Source of the DNA: Pseudomonas sp. RGM2987
GTDB taxonomy: Bacteria; Pseudomonadota; Gammaproteobacteria; Pseudomonadales; Pseudomonadaceae
Length of the DNA: 34,952 bases
Direction of reading: 5' to 3'
Assembly: GCF_022952855.1 (NCBI RefSeq)
Contig: NZ_JALJDX010000166.1
Coordinates: 1 to 34,952 of the forward strand
In this document: piece by piece, positions 1 through 8,703 of the stretch
How the letters are laid out: every line of letters starts with the position of its first letter
How positions within the stretch are numbered: the first letter of the stretch is position 1
Position numbers and translations under genes: made by a program
Notes under the pieces: generated by a model
Database searches by the model: none
What the model saw: only the letters and a program-made list of their open reading frames with translations
What the model was told of the DNA's origin: nothing

Positions 1-25
1 ATACATGCATGGCTGACACACCGTC

Positions 26-49
26 TTCGCGAGCAAGCCCGCTCCCACA
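26..49 (-). repeat. REP unit, family C (single)
   Basis: This is a copy of the palindromic unit that reads TGTGGGAGCGGGCTTGCTCG on the minus strand. The same unit recurs at 14141, 27526, 27881, 33831 and elsewhere in this window. It lies just downstream of the stop codon of the reductase gene, a usual extragenic REP position. The partner unit, if any, is outside the window. Confidence 0.8.
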
Positions 50-66
50 GGGGATGGTGGTATTGG

Positions 67-2592
67 TTAGTAAACGTCCCGCCGATACCGTCCTTGCTCG
101 ATCAACTGCTGAACTTGTTCGACCCCAAGGATTTCATTGAGCGCCTGGTCCACCCCCGAAGCCATGCCTTGCAGGCTGCCGCAGATGTAGATCACCGCGC
201 CGTCGGCCAGCCATTGCTTGAGCAGTGGGGTGGATTCGCGCAGGCGGTGCTGGACGTAGATTTTCTGTTGCTGATCCCGGGAAAAGGCCAGGTCCAGGCG
301 TTCCAGGTCGCCTGAAGTCACCCATTCCTCAAGCTCGTCGCGGCAGTGGAAATCGTGCTCGCGCTGGCGCTCACCAAAGATCAGCCAGTTGCGCTGCATG
401 CCCTCGGCGACGCGGGCCTTGAGCAGGCTGCGCAGGCCAGCCAGACCAGTGCCGTTACCCAGCAGGATCATCGGCACACCTTGGGCCGGTAGGTGGAAAC
501 CGCTGTTGCGCCGCAGGCGCAGGCTGATGGCGCTGCCCAGCGGGGCGTGTTCGGTAAGCCACCCGGAGCCGATGCCCAGGCTGCCGTCGGGGTGACGTTC
601 CTGGCGCACCAGCAACTCCAGCACGCCGTCGGCCGGGATCGAGGCGATGGAGTATTCGCGCATCGCCAAGGGAGCCAGTGCGTCCACCAATGCCTGGGCG
701 TGCAGGCCGACCAGATGCGCACGATTTTCCGGCAACTGGCGGGTGGTCAGGGCCTGGTCGAGTCTCAGCGACAAGCCTTCGACCTGCACCCGGGCCTGGC
801 CGGCGATGCCCAGGCCATCGAGGAAATGTTCGATGGCCCCAATGTCATTGCGCGGCAGGATCTCGACCAGGTCACCGGCCAGCCAACTGCTCGGACCGGG
901 TGCGGTGAGGCTTAGTAAGTAAACACCTGAGCCGCTGCTGTCGGGGTTGAGCAGGCTGCGCTGGCTCAACGTCCAGTTCTCGAAACTAGGCGCCTGCCAG
1001 GTGTCGGCGGGCGTCTGGCCGGTCAGTTCCGCCAATTGCTGTTGCCAGTGCCGCAGGGCGTAGGGGTCACCGCTGTCGACTTCCACCGGGGCGAACAAGG
1101 TCTTGCCGCCGTGCTCCGCCAGCCAGGCGTGCAGGCGCCGGGCAAAGCCGCAGAAGTTTTCGTACTGGCGGTCGCCCAGGCCCAGCACCGAATAGTGCAG
1201 GCGCTCCAGGCTCAGCGCTCGACCCAACACTTTGCGCTCGAACCCCCGGGCGCTGTCCGGTCCCTCGCCATCGCCAAAGGTGCTGACCACGAACAAGGCA
1301 TGGGTGGCGTTGCTCAGGTCCCGGTCGCTGACGTTCGCCAGCGGCTGGACGTTTACCGGCAACCCGGCGGCCTGGAGCTGGCCGGCGGTCTGCCAGGCCA
1401 GTTGTTCGGCGAAACCGCTCTGGCTGGCGAAGCCGACCAGCCACGCCGGGGCATCGCCGGGGTTGCCTGTGAGTGCCCGGCGGGCTTGGCTGGCCTGACG
1501 CTTTTTGCGTCGGCGATCCAGGTACAGCAACCAGCCGGTGATGAAGAACAACGGCATGGTCAGCGCGGCCAGGGTCACCAGGATTCGCCCGGTCAGGCCG
1601 AAATAGCTGCCGACGTGCAGCGCATAAATGCTGGTGAGCAACTGCGCCTTGAGGCTCTTGTCGCTGTAGCGGTTGTGACGACTGACGGCCCCGGTGGCCG
1701 GGTCGAGCATGATCTGGTTCAAGGCCCGGTCGTGGGGCGAATTTTTCAGCATGTAGAACACCGTCGCCGGCTGCCCGGCCACCGGTGGCATGCGCACGTT
1801 ATAGCTGGACAGATCGGGGCCGGCGGCGCTGTAGATGCTGCTCCACATGGCCCGATAGTCGGCCACCGGCGGCGGGCCGCTCGGCGCCGGGCCGCGGTTA
1901 CGTACCCGTTCTTCCTTGGGCGAATCGGAGAGCAGGCGGCTCACGGCTTTGTTGTACCAATCGTAGGACCAGGTCAGCCCGGTCAGCGCCGCCAGCAGGT
2001 AGAACAGCAGGCACCAGGTGCCGGCCACCGAATGCAGATCCCAATTGAAGCTGCGGCCTTTTTTCGCCCAGTCGAGGGTCAGCCAGGCGCGCCAGCTTTG
2101 CCATTGGCGCGGCCAGCGCAGGTACAGGCCGGACAGGCAGAAAAACACCAGGATCAGCGTACAGGCCCCGGTGATCTGTCGGCCCACGTCATCCAGGGTC
2201 AGGACCCGGTGCAGCCGGAGCATCAGGCCGAAGAAATCCTGGCCTACCACATCGCCGAGGAACTGGGCGTCGTAAGGATTGAAGTAGCGCATCGGGCCGC
2301 GTTTTTCCCCGGGTGGCGCAGTGAAGATCGCCCGGGCGGCGTTGCCGCTGTCGGTCTCGACCCAGAGCATGGCGACGGTTTTACCGGACGCGGCCTCGAT
2401 CTGTTCCACCAGTTCGGCGGGCGGCAGGACGCCGGCCGGTTGTTTCTCGACCGTCAGCACCTGCGGGTTCAGCGCCCGCAGGATCTCGTCCTGGAACGAC
2501 ACCGCAGCCCCGGTAATGCCCATCAACGCCAGGACCAGCCCGGCACTGATGCCGAAAAACCAGTGCAACTGGAACAGGGTTTTCTTCAACAC
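67..2592 (-). CDS. piuB: PepSY-flavodoxin-FNR fused inner-membrane reductase (PiuB-like)
   Basis: Predicted inner-membrane electron-transfer protein of 841 residues, most likely reducing ferric iron or ferric-siderophore in the periplasm with NAD(P)H from the cytoplasm. The N-terminal ~365 residues are a PepSY-TM module: a hydrophobic helix at about 12-36, further membrane segments near 140-160, 190-210 and 335-358, and membrane-associated histidines in [13 protein letters not shown] and ALHVGS that could hold haem. A flavodoxin domain follows ([12 protein letters not shown], about 386-530). Then comes a ferredoxin-reductase module with the FAD motif REYSIASIP, the nucleotide motif [10 protein letters not shown] and the usual C-terminus YRRDVY. 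I chose the GTG at 2590-2592 because AAGG lies 8 bases upstream; a TTG six codons earlier has no ribosome site. It sits beside a siderophore receptor, as I recall for PA4513 (piuB) in P. aeruginosa. The function is inferred from domains and context. Confidence 0.85.
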   Translation of the reverse strand: MLKKTLFQLHWFFGISAGLVLALMGITGAAVSFQDEILRALNPQVLTVEKQPAGVLPPAELVEQIEAASGKTVAMLWVETDSGNAARAIFTAPPGEKRGPMRYFNPYDAQFLGDVVGQDFFGLMLRLHRVLTLDDVGRQITGACTLILVFFCLSGLYLRWPRQWQSWRAWLTLDWAKKGRSFNWDLHSVAGTWCLLFYLLAALTGLTWSYDWYNKAVSRLLSDSPKEERVRNRGPAPSGPPPVADYRAMWSSIYSAAGPDLSSYNVRMPPVAGQPATVFYMLKNSPHDRALNQIMLDPATGAVSRHNRYSDKSLKAQLLTSIYALHVGSYFGLTGRILVTLAALTMPLFFITGWLLYLDRRRKKRQASQARRALTGNPGDAPAWLVGFASQSGFAEQLAWQTAGQLQAAGLPVNVQPLANVSDRDLSNATHALFVVSTFGDGEGPDSARGFERKVLGRALSLERLHYSVLGLGDRQYENFCGFARRLHAWLAEHGGKTLFAPVEVDSGDPYALRHWQQQLAELTGQTPADTWQAPSFENWTLSQRSLLNPDSSGSGVYLLSLTAPGPSSWLAGDLVEILPRNDIGAIEHFLDGLGIAGQARVQVEGLSLRLDQALTTRQLPENRAHLVGLHAQALVDALAPLAMREYSIASIPADGVLELLVRQERHPDGSLGIGSGWLTEHAPLGSAISLRLRRNSGFHLPAQGVPMILLGNGTGLAGLRSLLKARVAEGMQRNWLIFGERQREHDFHCRDELEEWVTSGDLERLDLAFSRDQQQKIYVQHRLRESTPLLKQWLADGAVIYICGSLQGMASGVDQALNEILGVEQVQQLIEQGRYRRDVY

Positions 2593-2676
2593 GTCGCCCG
2601 CCTTGTTCAATCAATACTGTTCATCACGGCGCGCATTATGCCGTGTGTTATCGAGAAGCATTCATAAACACACAAT

Positions 2677-2709
2677 AAAGCCCCGCTCATGGGGATGAGC
2701 GGGGCTTTT
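2677..2709 (-). terminator. Intrinsic terminator after piuA
   Basis: A 14-bp perfect stem (AAAGCCCCGCTCAT paired with its complement) encloses a GGGG loop. On the minus strand the stem ends in a T-rich stretch. It lies between the receptor stop codon and the reductase start, so the reductase probably has its own promoter or depends on read-through. Confidence 0.8.
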
Positions 2710-2748
2710 ATGCCCGGCAACCAGGTGAATCTGCCGAGTACATCATTT

Positions 2749-2877
2749 GTGGCGAGGGGATTTATCCCCGCTGGGCTGCAGAGCAGCCCCCAATGCTTTG
2801 ACCTGGTTCCGTCTGACACCCCCGGTATGTGACTTGGGGCTGCTGCGCAGCCCAGCGGGGATAAATCCCCTCGCCAC
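2749..2877. repeat. REPIN, family A (paired inverted REP units)
   Basis: Two 31-base arms, 2749-2779 and 2847-2877, are perfect reverse complements. Each starts GTGGCGAGGGGATTTATCCC from its outer end. They are separated by about 67 bases. The same arrangement, with one arm mismatch, recurs at 28930-29062. This and the terminator fill most of the 308-base gap between piuB and piuA. Confidence 0.9.
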
Positions 2878-2900
2878 AGGGGCAGTGTCCAGTTCCCAAA

Positions 2901-5219
2901 TCAAAAATGAAAATTAGTACTCAACAACGCCGTACGCCCCGCCGCCTGGTTGGCGAAGTGCGTCGAAAAGGCCTTGTCGTAATAGGTTTCGTCGGTCAGG
3001 TTCTGCACGTTGAGTTGCAGGTCCAGGTGCTTGCTGACCTTGTAGTTGGCCATGGCGTCGTAGCGCACGTAGGAATCGACCATGGTGGTGTTCGCCACGC
3101 TGCCGAATACGTCGTCCACATAGAACGCCCCGCCGCCGATGGTCAGTTTTGGCGTGATCGCGTAGGTGGTCCAGACGCTGGCGCTGTTCTTCGGTGTGTT
3201 CGGCAGTTCGTTGCCATCGGTGACGCTCAACGGGCCGCCGTCGACCTGTTCGCTGTCCAGGTAGCTGTAGCCGGCGAACACTTGCCATTGTTCGGTGATC
3301 TTGCCGCTGGCCGACAATTCGAGGCCGTCGACCCGGGTGGTACCGGCGTTCTCATAGGTGGTGGTGTCGACCTGGACGCGCGCGTTCTCTTTCTCGGTGC
3401 GGAAGATCGCCGCGGTGAGCGAGAGGCGGTCGTTGAGCAAGTCCCACTTGGTGCCGATTTCGTAGTTCTTGGTGGTTTCCGGCTCCATGTCGCTCTTGAG
3501 CAGGTTGCCGTTGCGATCCGGGGTTCCGCCCAGCGGGTTGCCTTCGGTGCCTTCGCCGACCATGTTGCCTGGCGGCGTCGCCGAGGTGGCGTAGGAGGCG
3601 TAGATGCTGCCGTTGTCGGCCGGTTTCCAGACCAGGCCAAACTGGCCGGTGATGAATTCGCTGGTGTCATCGCCCTTGGACGTGGTGGTGCCGGCGGCGT
3701 TGTAGGTCTTGTACTGAGTGTCGAAGTGATCGTAGCGCAGGCCCATGTTCACCAGCCATTGCGGCGACAGTTCCAGGGTATCGAACGCGTAGAGTGCACG
3801 GGTGACGCTGGTGGTCTCGGTGCCGGCGTAGTTGCGGGCGATGCTGCCGTTCCACGGATCGTTCGGGTTCGGGTTCGCCAGCGAGGTGCAGTTGTAGCCG
3901 CTCGACGCGCCGATCATTGATGGCCGGCAGTTGGTGTTTGCGGCAGTTGTCCCTGGCACGGTGTCGGTGTTGACGGTGTAGGAGGACTTTTCACCGGTCT
4001 CGCGACTCAACTCGATTCCGGTGGAAAAGCTGTTCTTGAACCCGGCGACATAGAAATCACCGAACAGATCGGTCTGGTTGGTGGTGGTGTCGACGTTGCT
4101 GACCCGGCTGTTCGCCCGGCGCCACACGCTGCCGTTGTTGACGTTGCCCTTGCTGTCGTCGGGCTGGGTCAGGATGTAGTCCTGGGAGCTCGAGCCGTGG
4201 CGCAGGGTGTTCTTGACGGTCAGCGCATCGCTCAGGTCGTGCTCGATGGCGAAGGTCGCGGTGTCGGTGCGGGTCTTGCGGAAGTCCCGGTCGCTGAGGC
4301 CGTAGAAATTGCTGCTGTCGCCGCCGTCGTCGGGTTTGTCCGGGTTGGACCTGGTGCGGTCGGCCGACAGGCCCGAGGCCGGCATGCTGTAGGGAATGCC
4401 CGAGTCCGGCAGGTCGTTGCTTTCCAGATGGTAGTAGTCGAGGTTGACCCGGGTGTCGGTGCCCAGGCCGAAGGCCAGCGACGGCGCGATGCCCCAGCGG
4501 TCGTAGTCGACCTGGTCGCGGCCGGCGACGTTGCTTTCGTGGCTCATCAGGTTGAGACGGCCGGCGGCGCTGTCGCTGAACTGGTAGTTACCGTCCAGGG
4601 TGTAGCGCTGGGTCTGGTCCGAACCCCAGGTGAAACCGCCGTCGAAGGAATCGCCCAGGTGCGCTTTCTTGCTGACCAGGTTGATGGTGCCGCCGGCCGC
4701 GCCACGACCGCCGACCGCCGAGTTCGGGCCTTTGCTGACCTCGATGGATTCCACGGCGAAAATTTCGCGGCTTTGCGAACCGGTGTCACGCACGCCATCG
4801 AGGTAGGTATCGCCCTGGGCGTCGAAACCGCGGATGAACGGGCGGTCGCCCTGGGGGTTGCCACCCTCGCCAGCGCCGAAGGTGATGCCGGGCACGGTGC
4901 GCAGGGCGTCCTGCATATTGAGCGCGCCGGTGTCCTTGAGCACTTGTTGTGGGATCACCGTCACCGAGCGCGGCGTGTCCACCAGTGGCGCGGTGTATTT
5001 CGGGGAGGAGGCTTTTTCCACTTGGTAGGACGTGGTGTCCTGGGCCTCGCCGGTGATGCTGGTGGCATCCAGGGCAATGGCGTTGCGCGAGGCCTTTTCG
5101 TCGGTCGGTTGGGCCGCCTGGGCCATCTGGGCCGCCGTCGTTGCGCTGAGGGCGACGCCGATGGCGGAGGCCAGCAAACGAGGTGAGCTGACCGCTGATT
5201 GTGGTTGTTGACGCGACAT
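2901..5219 (-). CDS. piuA: TonB-dependent catecholate siderophore receptor (PiuA/Fiu family)
   Basis: Outer-membrane ferric-siderophore receptor of 772 residues, the usual size for the family. It has a signal peptide ending near residue 36 (AQMAQA), then a likely TonB box around LDATSITG. The plug domain spans about 65-180 and includes the typical stretch GPNSAVGGRGAAGGTINLVSK. A long beta-barrel follows, with repeated GLRYDHF / YEIGTKWDLL motifs, and the chain ends in phenylalanine (STNFHF), the outer-membrane assembly signal. The ATG at 5217-5219 is preceded by a GGAGGGG ribosome site. It is divergent from piuC, with a Fur-box-like sequence between them. In P. aeruginosa the PiuA-PiuC pair handles catechol-type siderophores and is a known entry route for siderophore-conjugated antibiotics. 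The exact ligand cannot be read from the sequence. Confidence 0.9.
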   Translation of the reverse strand: MSRQQPQSAVSSPRLLASAIGVALSATTAAQMAQAAQPTDEKASRNAIALDATSITGEAQDTTSYQVEKASSPKYTAPLVDTPRSVTVIPQQVLKDTGALNMQDALRTVPGITFGAGEGGNPQGDRPFIRGFDAQGDTYLDGVRDTGSQSREIFAVESIEVSKGPNSAVGGRGAAGGTINLVSKKAHLGDSFDGGFTWGSDQTQRYTLDGNYQFSDSAAGRLNLMSHESNVAGRDQVDYDRWGIAPSLAFGLGTDTRVNLDYYHLESNDLPDSGIPYSMPASGLSADRTRSNPDKPDDGGDSSNFYGLSDRDFRKTRTDTATFAIEHDLSDALTVKNTLRHGSSSQDYILTQPDDSKGNVNNGSVWRRANSRVSNVDTTTNQTDLFGDFYVAGFKNSFSTGIELSRETGEKSSYTVNTDTVPGTTAANTNCRPSMIGASSGYNCTSLANPNPNDPWNGSIARNYAGTETTSVTRALYAFDTLELSPQWLVNMGLRYDHFDTQYKTYNAAGTTTSKGDDTSEFITGQFGLVWKPADNGSIYASYATSATPPGNMVGEGTEGNPLGGTPDRNGNLLKSDMEPETTKNYEIGTKWDLLNDRLSLTAAIFRTEKENARVQVDTTTYENAGTTRVDGLELSASGKITEQWQVFAGYSYLDSEQVDGGPLSVTDGNELPNTPKNSASVWTTYAITPKLTIGGGAFYVDDVFGSVANTTMVDSYVRYDAMANYKVSKHLDLQLNVQNLTDETYYDKAFSTHFANQAAGRTALLSTNFHF

Positions 5220-5378
5220 GAAAAATTCCCCTCCCCAAGGTTTCGAGGCGGCGGAATATAGGGTAAACAGGTTTTTGTATCAATTGCGAAATATTGCCAT
5301 TTGCGAGGAATTTACATTCTTTACAATTTGCCTTTACGGTTTTGTCCGAGTGGTACGTCGCAGGGGTTGTGCACAGTC

Positions 5379-5397
5379 AATAAGAATCACTACCATT
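5379..5397. promoter_or_regulatory. Candidate Fur box
   Basis: The 19 bases AATAAGAATCACTACCATT match the common Fur-box form AATGAGAATGATTATCATT at 15 of 19 positions by eye. It lies 32 bases upstream of the piuC start and in the shared region between two divergent iron genes, where iron repression is expected. Whether it also controls piuA, whose start is 160 bases away, is uncertain. Confidence 0.6.
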
Positions 5398-5428
5398 GGC
5401 GCCCTTTTTATCCACAGGTGCGAAGGTC

Positions 5429-6109
5429 ATGTTGCTGCACATTCCCGGCGTGTTTTCTCCTGACGAAGTGCTGCGTATCCGCGAGGCGCTGGAGCAGGCC
5501 GAGTGGGCGGATGGCAAGGTCACTGCCGGTTATCAATCGGCCAAGGCCAAGCACAACCAGCAACTGCCCGAGGGGCATGCCCTGGCCAAGGAAATCGGCG
5601 CGGCGATGCTTGAGCGGCTGTGGAAAAACCCGCTGTTCATGTCGGCGGCGCTGCCGCACAAGGTGTTCCCACCTTTGGTGAACTGCTACACCGCCGGTGG
5701 CAGTTTTGATTTTCATATCGATAACGCTGTGCGCCAGCCCAAGGGCAACGCCGAGCGGGTGCGCACCGACCTGTCGGCGACGCTGTTCTTCAGCGACCCG
5801 CAGGATTACGACGGCGGTGAGCTGGAAATCCAGGACACCTACGGCACCCAGCGGGTCAAGTTGCCGGCCGGCGACATGGTGTTGTACCCGGGGACCAGCC
5901 TGCACAAGGTCAATGCTGTCATCCGCGGGACACGCTACGCCTCGTTCTTCTGGACCCAGAGCCTGGTGCGCGAAGACAGCCAGCGGGCCCTGCTGTTCGA
6001 GATGGACGGGGCGATCCAGCAACTGACCCGGGACGTGCCCGATCACCCTTCGCTGATTCGCCTTACGGGCACCTATCACAACCTGTTGCGCCGCTGGGTC
6101 GAGGTCTGA
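5429..6109 (+). CDS. piuC: PKHD-type Fe(II)/2-oxoglutarate hydroxylase PiuC
   Basis: Iron- and 2-oxoglutarate-dependent oxygenase of 226 residues, the usual length of the PiuC/YbiX family. The iron ligands are visible as H96 and D98 in FHIDNA and H159 in PGTSLHKV, with R169 (GTRYAS) as the likely 2-oxoglutarate anchor. I start at the ATG at 5429, which gives the family N-terminus [14 protein letters not shown]. The AAGG before it is very close (two bases), so initiation may be modest; a TTG 11 codons upstream is the alternative. The family is genetically tied to siderophore receptors, but its substrate is not established; modification of the imported siderophore or of the receptor are the usual suggestions. 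Its stop codon abuts the next gene. Confidence 0.92.
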   Translation: MLLHIPGVFSPDEVLRIREALEQAEWADGKVTAGYQSAKAKHNQQLPEGHALAKEIGAAMLERLWKNPLFMSAALPHKVFPPLVNCYTAGGSFDFHIDNAVRQPKGNAERVRTDLSATLFFSDPQDYDGGELEIQDTYGTQRVKLPAGDMVLYPGTSLHKVNAVIRGTRYASFFWTQSLVREDSQRALLFEMDGAIQQLTRDVPDHPSLIRLTGTYHNLLRRWVEV

Positions 6110-6868
6110 GTGACGGATTTTTCCCTGCGCCGGCAAGAGCTGCTCGACGGTGACGGCCTCAAGGCCATGCTCGACGAAAGCCCGACGCGGGCCGCCCAGG
6201 CGATTCTGGTCGGTGCACGCGAAGGAGTGCTGCAAGCCCAGGCATGGCTGGGGCAGATTCTGCTCGACGGCCACGGCATCGAACAGGACCCGCCGCTGGC
6301 CGTGCGCTGGTTCGCCATCGCCGCCGGGCGCGGGCACCTGATGGCGCGCAACATGCTGGGGCGTTGTCATGAACACGGTTGGGGTTGCACCGCCGATGCC
6401 GCACGTGCCGCCGGACATTATCGCCTCGCCGCCGAAGCCGGCCTGGACTGGGCGATGTACAACTACGCCAATCTGCTGGCAACCGGACGCGGGGTGCCTG
6501 CGGATCAGCCGCAAGCATTGCGCCTGTATCGCCGCGCCGCCGAACTCGGCCATGCCAAGTCGATGAACCTGCTGGGGCGCTACCTGGAGGAGGGCCGTTA
6601 CTGTCCGGCCGATCCCCAGGCCGCCGTGCAGTGGTATCGACGTTCGGCCGAGGGTGGTGATTTTCGCGGGCAGTTCAGTTATGGCTGCGTGCGAGTGGCC
6701 GCCGGGGAGGTCGAGGAAGGCATGGTCTGGTTGCGTCGGGCGCTGGAGGGCGGGAATCTCAATTTCCTGCATGCCGCGACGCTGGCATTGCAAAACGCCG
6801 GGTTGCCTGACCTGGAGCCGTTGGTCGAGGCCTATAAGGCTCGCATCGTCCAGTTGCAGAGCCCATGA
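6110..6868 (+). CDS. Sel1-repeat protein coupled to piuC
   Basis: Protein of 252 residues made of Sel1/TPR-like helical repeats of about 36 residues. Recurring forms are LGQILLDGHGIEQDPPLAVRWFAIAA, LGRCHEHGWGCTAD, YANLLATGRGVPADQPQALRLYRRAAELG and LGRYLEEGRY, followed by a less regular C-terminal part. There is no signal peptide or membrane segment, so it is probably a cytoplasmic protein-interaction scaffold. The GTG start at 6110 directly follows the piuC stop (TGAGTG), with GAGG at 6101-6104 inside piuC, so the two are translationally coupled. The same neighbour exists in P. aeruginosa (PA4516 from memory), which suggests a role in siderophore handling with PiuC. No molecular function is known to me. 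Confidence 0.85.
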   Translation: MTDFSLRRQELLDGDGLKAMLDESPTRAAQAILVGAREGVLQAQAWLGQILLDGHGIEQDPPLAVRWFAIAAGRGHLMARNMLGRCHEHGWGCTADAARAAGHYRLAAEAGLDWAMYNYANLLATGRGVPADQPQALRLYRRAAELGHAKSMNLLGRYLEEGRYCPADPQAAVQWYRRSAEGGDFRGQFSYGCVRVAAGEVEEGMVWLRRALEGGNLNFLHAATLALQNAGLPDLEPLVEAYKARIVQLQSP

Positions 6869-6898
6869 AAAAAGCCCGTGACATCGGTCACGGGCTTT
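6866..6898 (-). terminator. Intrinsic terminator of speC, overlapping the Sel1 gene end
   Basis: The stem AAAGCCCGTGAC (6871-6882) pairs with 6887-6898 around a four-base loop. On the minus strand it is followed by six Ts, a good intrinsic terminator for speC. It touches the stop codon of the convergent Sel1 gene and may stop that transcript too, though the plus-strand tail is poor. Confidence 0.85.
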
Positions 6899-6919
6899 CG
6901 GATACAGCGGGCAGCGGAT

Positions 6920-8083
6920 TTACACGTAGAACGACTTCAGTGGCGGGAAACCGTTGAATTCCACGGCGCTGTAGCTGGTGGTGTAGGCACCGGTGGAAAG
7001 CCAGTACAGGCGGTCACCGATGGCCAGGTTCAGCGGCAGGCCGTACTTGTAGTTTTCGTACATGATGTCGGCGCTGTCGCAGGTCGGGCCGGCGATGACC
7101 ACTTCTTCCATCTCGCCTTTCTTCTCGGTCCAGATCGGGAACTTGATGGCTTCGTCCATGGTTTCGATCAGGCCGGAGAACTTGCCCACGTCGGTGTAGA
7201 CCCAACGCTCGACGGCGGTGCGCGATTTACGCGCCACCAGTACCACTTCGCTGACCAGGATGCCGGCGTTGGCGATCAACGAACGGCCCGGCTCGAGGAT
7301 GATTTCCGGCAGGTCGTCGCCGAAGTCTTCCTTGAGGAAGCGGATGATTTCCTCGGCGTAGGTTTCCAGGCTGTTGGTGCGGGTGATGTAGTTGGCTGGG
7401 AAGCCACCACCCATGTTGATCAGCTTCAGGACGATGCCGTCTTCTTCTTTCAGGCGCTCGAAGATCACCTTGACCTTGGCGATCGCCGCGTCCCAGACGC
7501 TGATGTCGCGCTGTTGCGAACCGACGTGGAACGAGATGCCGTAAGGCACCAGGCCCAGGTCACGGGCCAGGATCAGCAGGTCCATGGCCATGTCGGTCTG
7601 GCAGCCGAACTTGCGCGACAGGGGCCAGTCAGCGGTGGTCGAGCCTTCGGTGAGGATGCGCACATAGACCTTCGAGCCCGGCGCGGCCTTGGCGATGTTG
7701 CGCAGGTCGGCTTCGGAGTCGGTGGCATACAGGCGCACGCCCTTCTCGTAGAAGTAGCGGATGTCCTTGGATTTCTTGATGGTGTTGCCGTAGCTGATCT
7801 GGTCCGGGCCGACACCACGGTCCAGGACCTTGTCCAGCTCATAGATCGAGGCGATGTCGAAGTTCGAGCCTTTTTCCTTGAGCAGGTCGATGATTTCCAC
7901 CGCCGGGTTGGCCTTGACGGCGTAGTAGACCTTGGCGAATTCGAAACCGGCGCGCAGGTCGTCATAGGCCTGGGCGATCATCGCGGTGTCGATCACCACG
8001 AACGGGGTTTCCTGCTTGTCGGCGAACGCTTTCATTTTCTGGAAGGTTTCGCGCGCGAAATAATCTTCGACCTGGATCGACAT
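6920..8083 (-). CDS. speC: Ornithine decarboxylase (PLP, fold III)
   Basis: Pyridoxal-phosphate decarboxylase of 387 residues that converts ornithine to putrescine, the first polyamine-synthesis step. It belongs to the short, eukaryotic-like alanine-racemase-fold class, not the large E. coli SpeC class. The PLP lysine is in YYAVKANPAVEI (about residue 56). The glycine loop is in NMGGGFPANY, the PLP-phosphate segment in EPGRSLIANAG, and the C-terminal active-site cysteine in GPTCDSADIMYENY. I start at the ATG at 8081-8083, with AGGAGT at 8091-8096, seven codons inside the longest frame. It is monocistronic, with a strong terminator downstream and a long upstream region containing a large palindrome. 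It could in principle also accept lysine, as some relatives do. Confidence 0.92.
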   Translation of the reverse strand: MSIQVEDYFARETFQKMKAFADKQETPFVVIDTAMIAQAYDDLRAGFEFAKVYYAVKANPAVEIIDLLKEKGSNFDIASIYELDKVLDRGVGPDQISYGNTIKKSKDIRYFYEKGVRLYATDSEADLRNIAKAAPGSKVYVRILTEGSTTADWPLSRKFGCQTDMAMDLLILARDLGLVPYGISFHVGSQQRDISVWDAAIAKVKVIFERLKEEDGIVLKLINMGGGFPANYITRTNSLETYAEEIIRFLKEDFGDDLPEIILEPGRSLIANAGILVSEVVLVARKSRTAVERWVYTDVGKFSGLIETMDEAIKFPIWTEKKGEMEEVVIAGPTCDSADIMYENYKYGLPLNLAIGDRLYWLSTGAYTTSYSAVEFNGFPPLKSFYV

Positions 8084-8194
8084 ACTTGGGACTCCTACTG
8101 GCAAACATCAGGATCAATGGGTGTGAAGGCTGGCAGCCTTCGTGAACGTCCTCCGTATCCCCACTTTGGTTCGCCTACTTCCCAAGGCATTGCC

Positions 8195-8390
8195 GCCGAA
8201 AGCAAAAAGGCCATCCAGGTCGTTTGAGAGCTACTGCGCTTGGCAATACTGCGTTGGGAAGAGGCTCGGAATGCTCATTTACAACTCGTAAACTCCGCTT
8301 CCTCGCCTCTTCCCGCCTTGTCTTGCCTGCGCTCGCTACGCTCTCAAACGACCTGGAATTGGTTCCCTTGGCCTTGCTGTCTCGTCGTCA
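8195..8390. repeat. Long imperfect palindrome in the speC upstream region
   Basis: The outer arms 8215-8231 and 8340-8356 are perfect 17-base inverted repeats (CCAGGTCGTTTGAGAGC). Inner arms 8256-8264 and 8306-8314 (GGGAAGAGG) and 8278-8282 with 8288-8292 share the same axis near 8285. Beyond the outer arms, AAGGCC-containing sequence near 8195-8214 pairs imperfectly with 8369-8385. The unit is about 195 bases. It may be a mobile MITE-like element or the structured leader of speC. Most of the rest of 8084-8595 holds no gene I can support; a short hairpin GAAGGC/GCCTTC lies at 8125-8141. Confidence 0.75.
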
Positions 8391-8436
8391 GTACTTGAGC
8401 CGGATGGATCGTTTCCAGCATGGACGTTCGGCGCGA

Positions 8437-8465
8437 ACTTTAGGGCGTGAGGGGCCTGAGATCAA
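8437..8465 (-). promoter_or_regulatory. speC: Candidate sigma-70 promoter for speC
   Basis: On the minus strand, TTGATC (8465-8460) and TAAAGT (8442-8437) are separated by exactly 17 bases. If used, transcription would start near 8430 and the palindrome at 8195-8390 would lie within an mRNA leader of roughly 350 bases. The -10 match is only 4 of 6. Confidence 0.4.
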
Positions 8466-8595
8466 CTAAAAATGTCGCGTTTTTGCACGCATTCGTCGTG
8501 CGACCGGCGGCAACTCCTGATGTAACCGACCTGTGTGACAGATTGATGTTCCCCTGGATCGGCTAAAGAGCCTGCCTACTATGACGGGCGCTGGT

Positions 8596-8688
8596 GTGGC
8601 GAGGGAGCTTGCTCCCGCTTGAGTGCGAAGCGCTCATCGCTTTTTTGGGGCCGCTTCGCGCCCCAGCGGGAGCAAGCTCCCTCGCCAC
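8596..8688. repeat. REPIN, family B
   Basis: Inverted pair of units starting GTGGCGAGGGAGCTTGCTCC, one at each end, around a short centre with GGGGCCGCTTCGCGCCCC. It sits 15 bases past the stop codon of the osmoprotectant ATPase gene. The same family occurs at 14654, 28084, 29946 and 34904. Confidence 0.9.
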
Positions 8689-8703
8689 AAGGTCCTCTCC
8701 GGA

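Noticed and set aside
1036..2667. Long open frame of 543 codons on the plus strand opposite the reductase gene
   Set aside because: It is antisense to a clear multi-domain protein, has no ribosome site, and its composition (Gln/Arg/Gly/Val-rich) is that of the mirrored high-GC codon pattern.
5220..5378. A second Fur box for piuA in the AT-rich part of the intergenic region
   Set aside because: Sequences such as ATTTACATTCTTTAC were examined, but none matches the 19-base consensus well enough to report.
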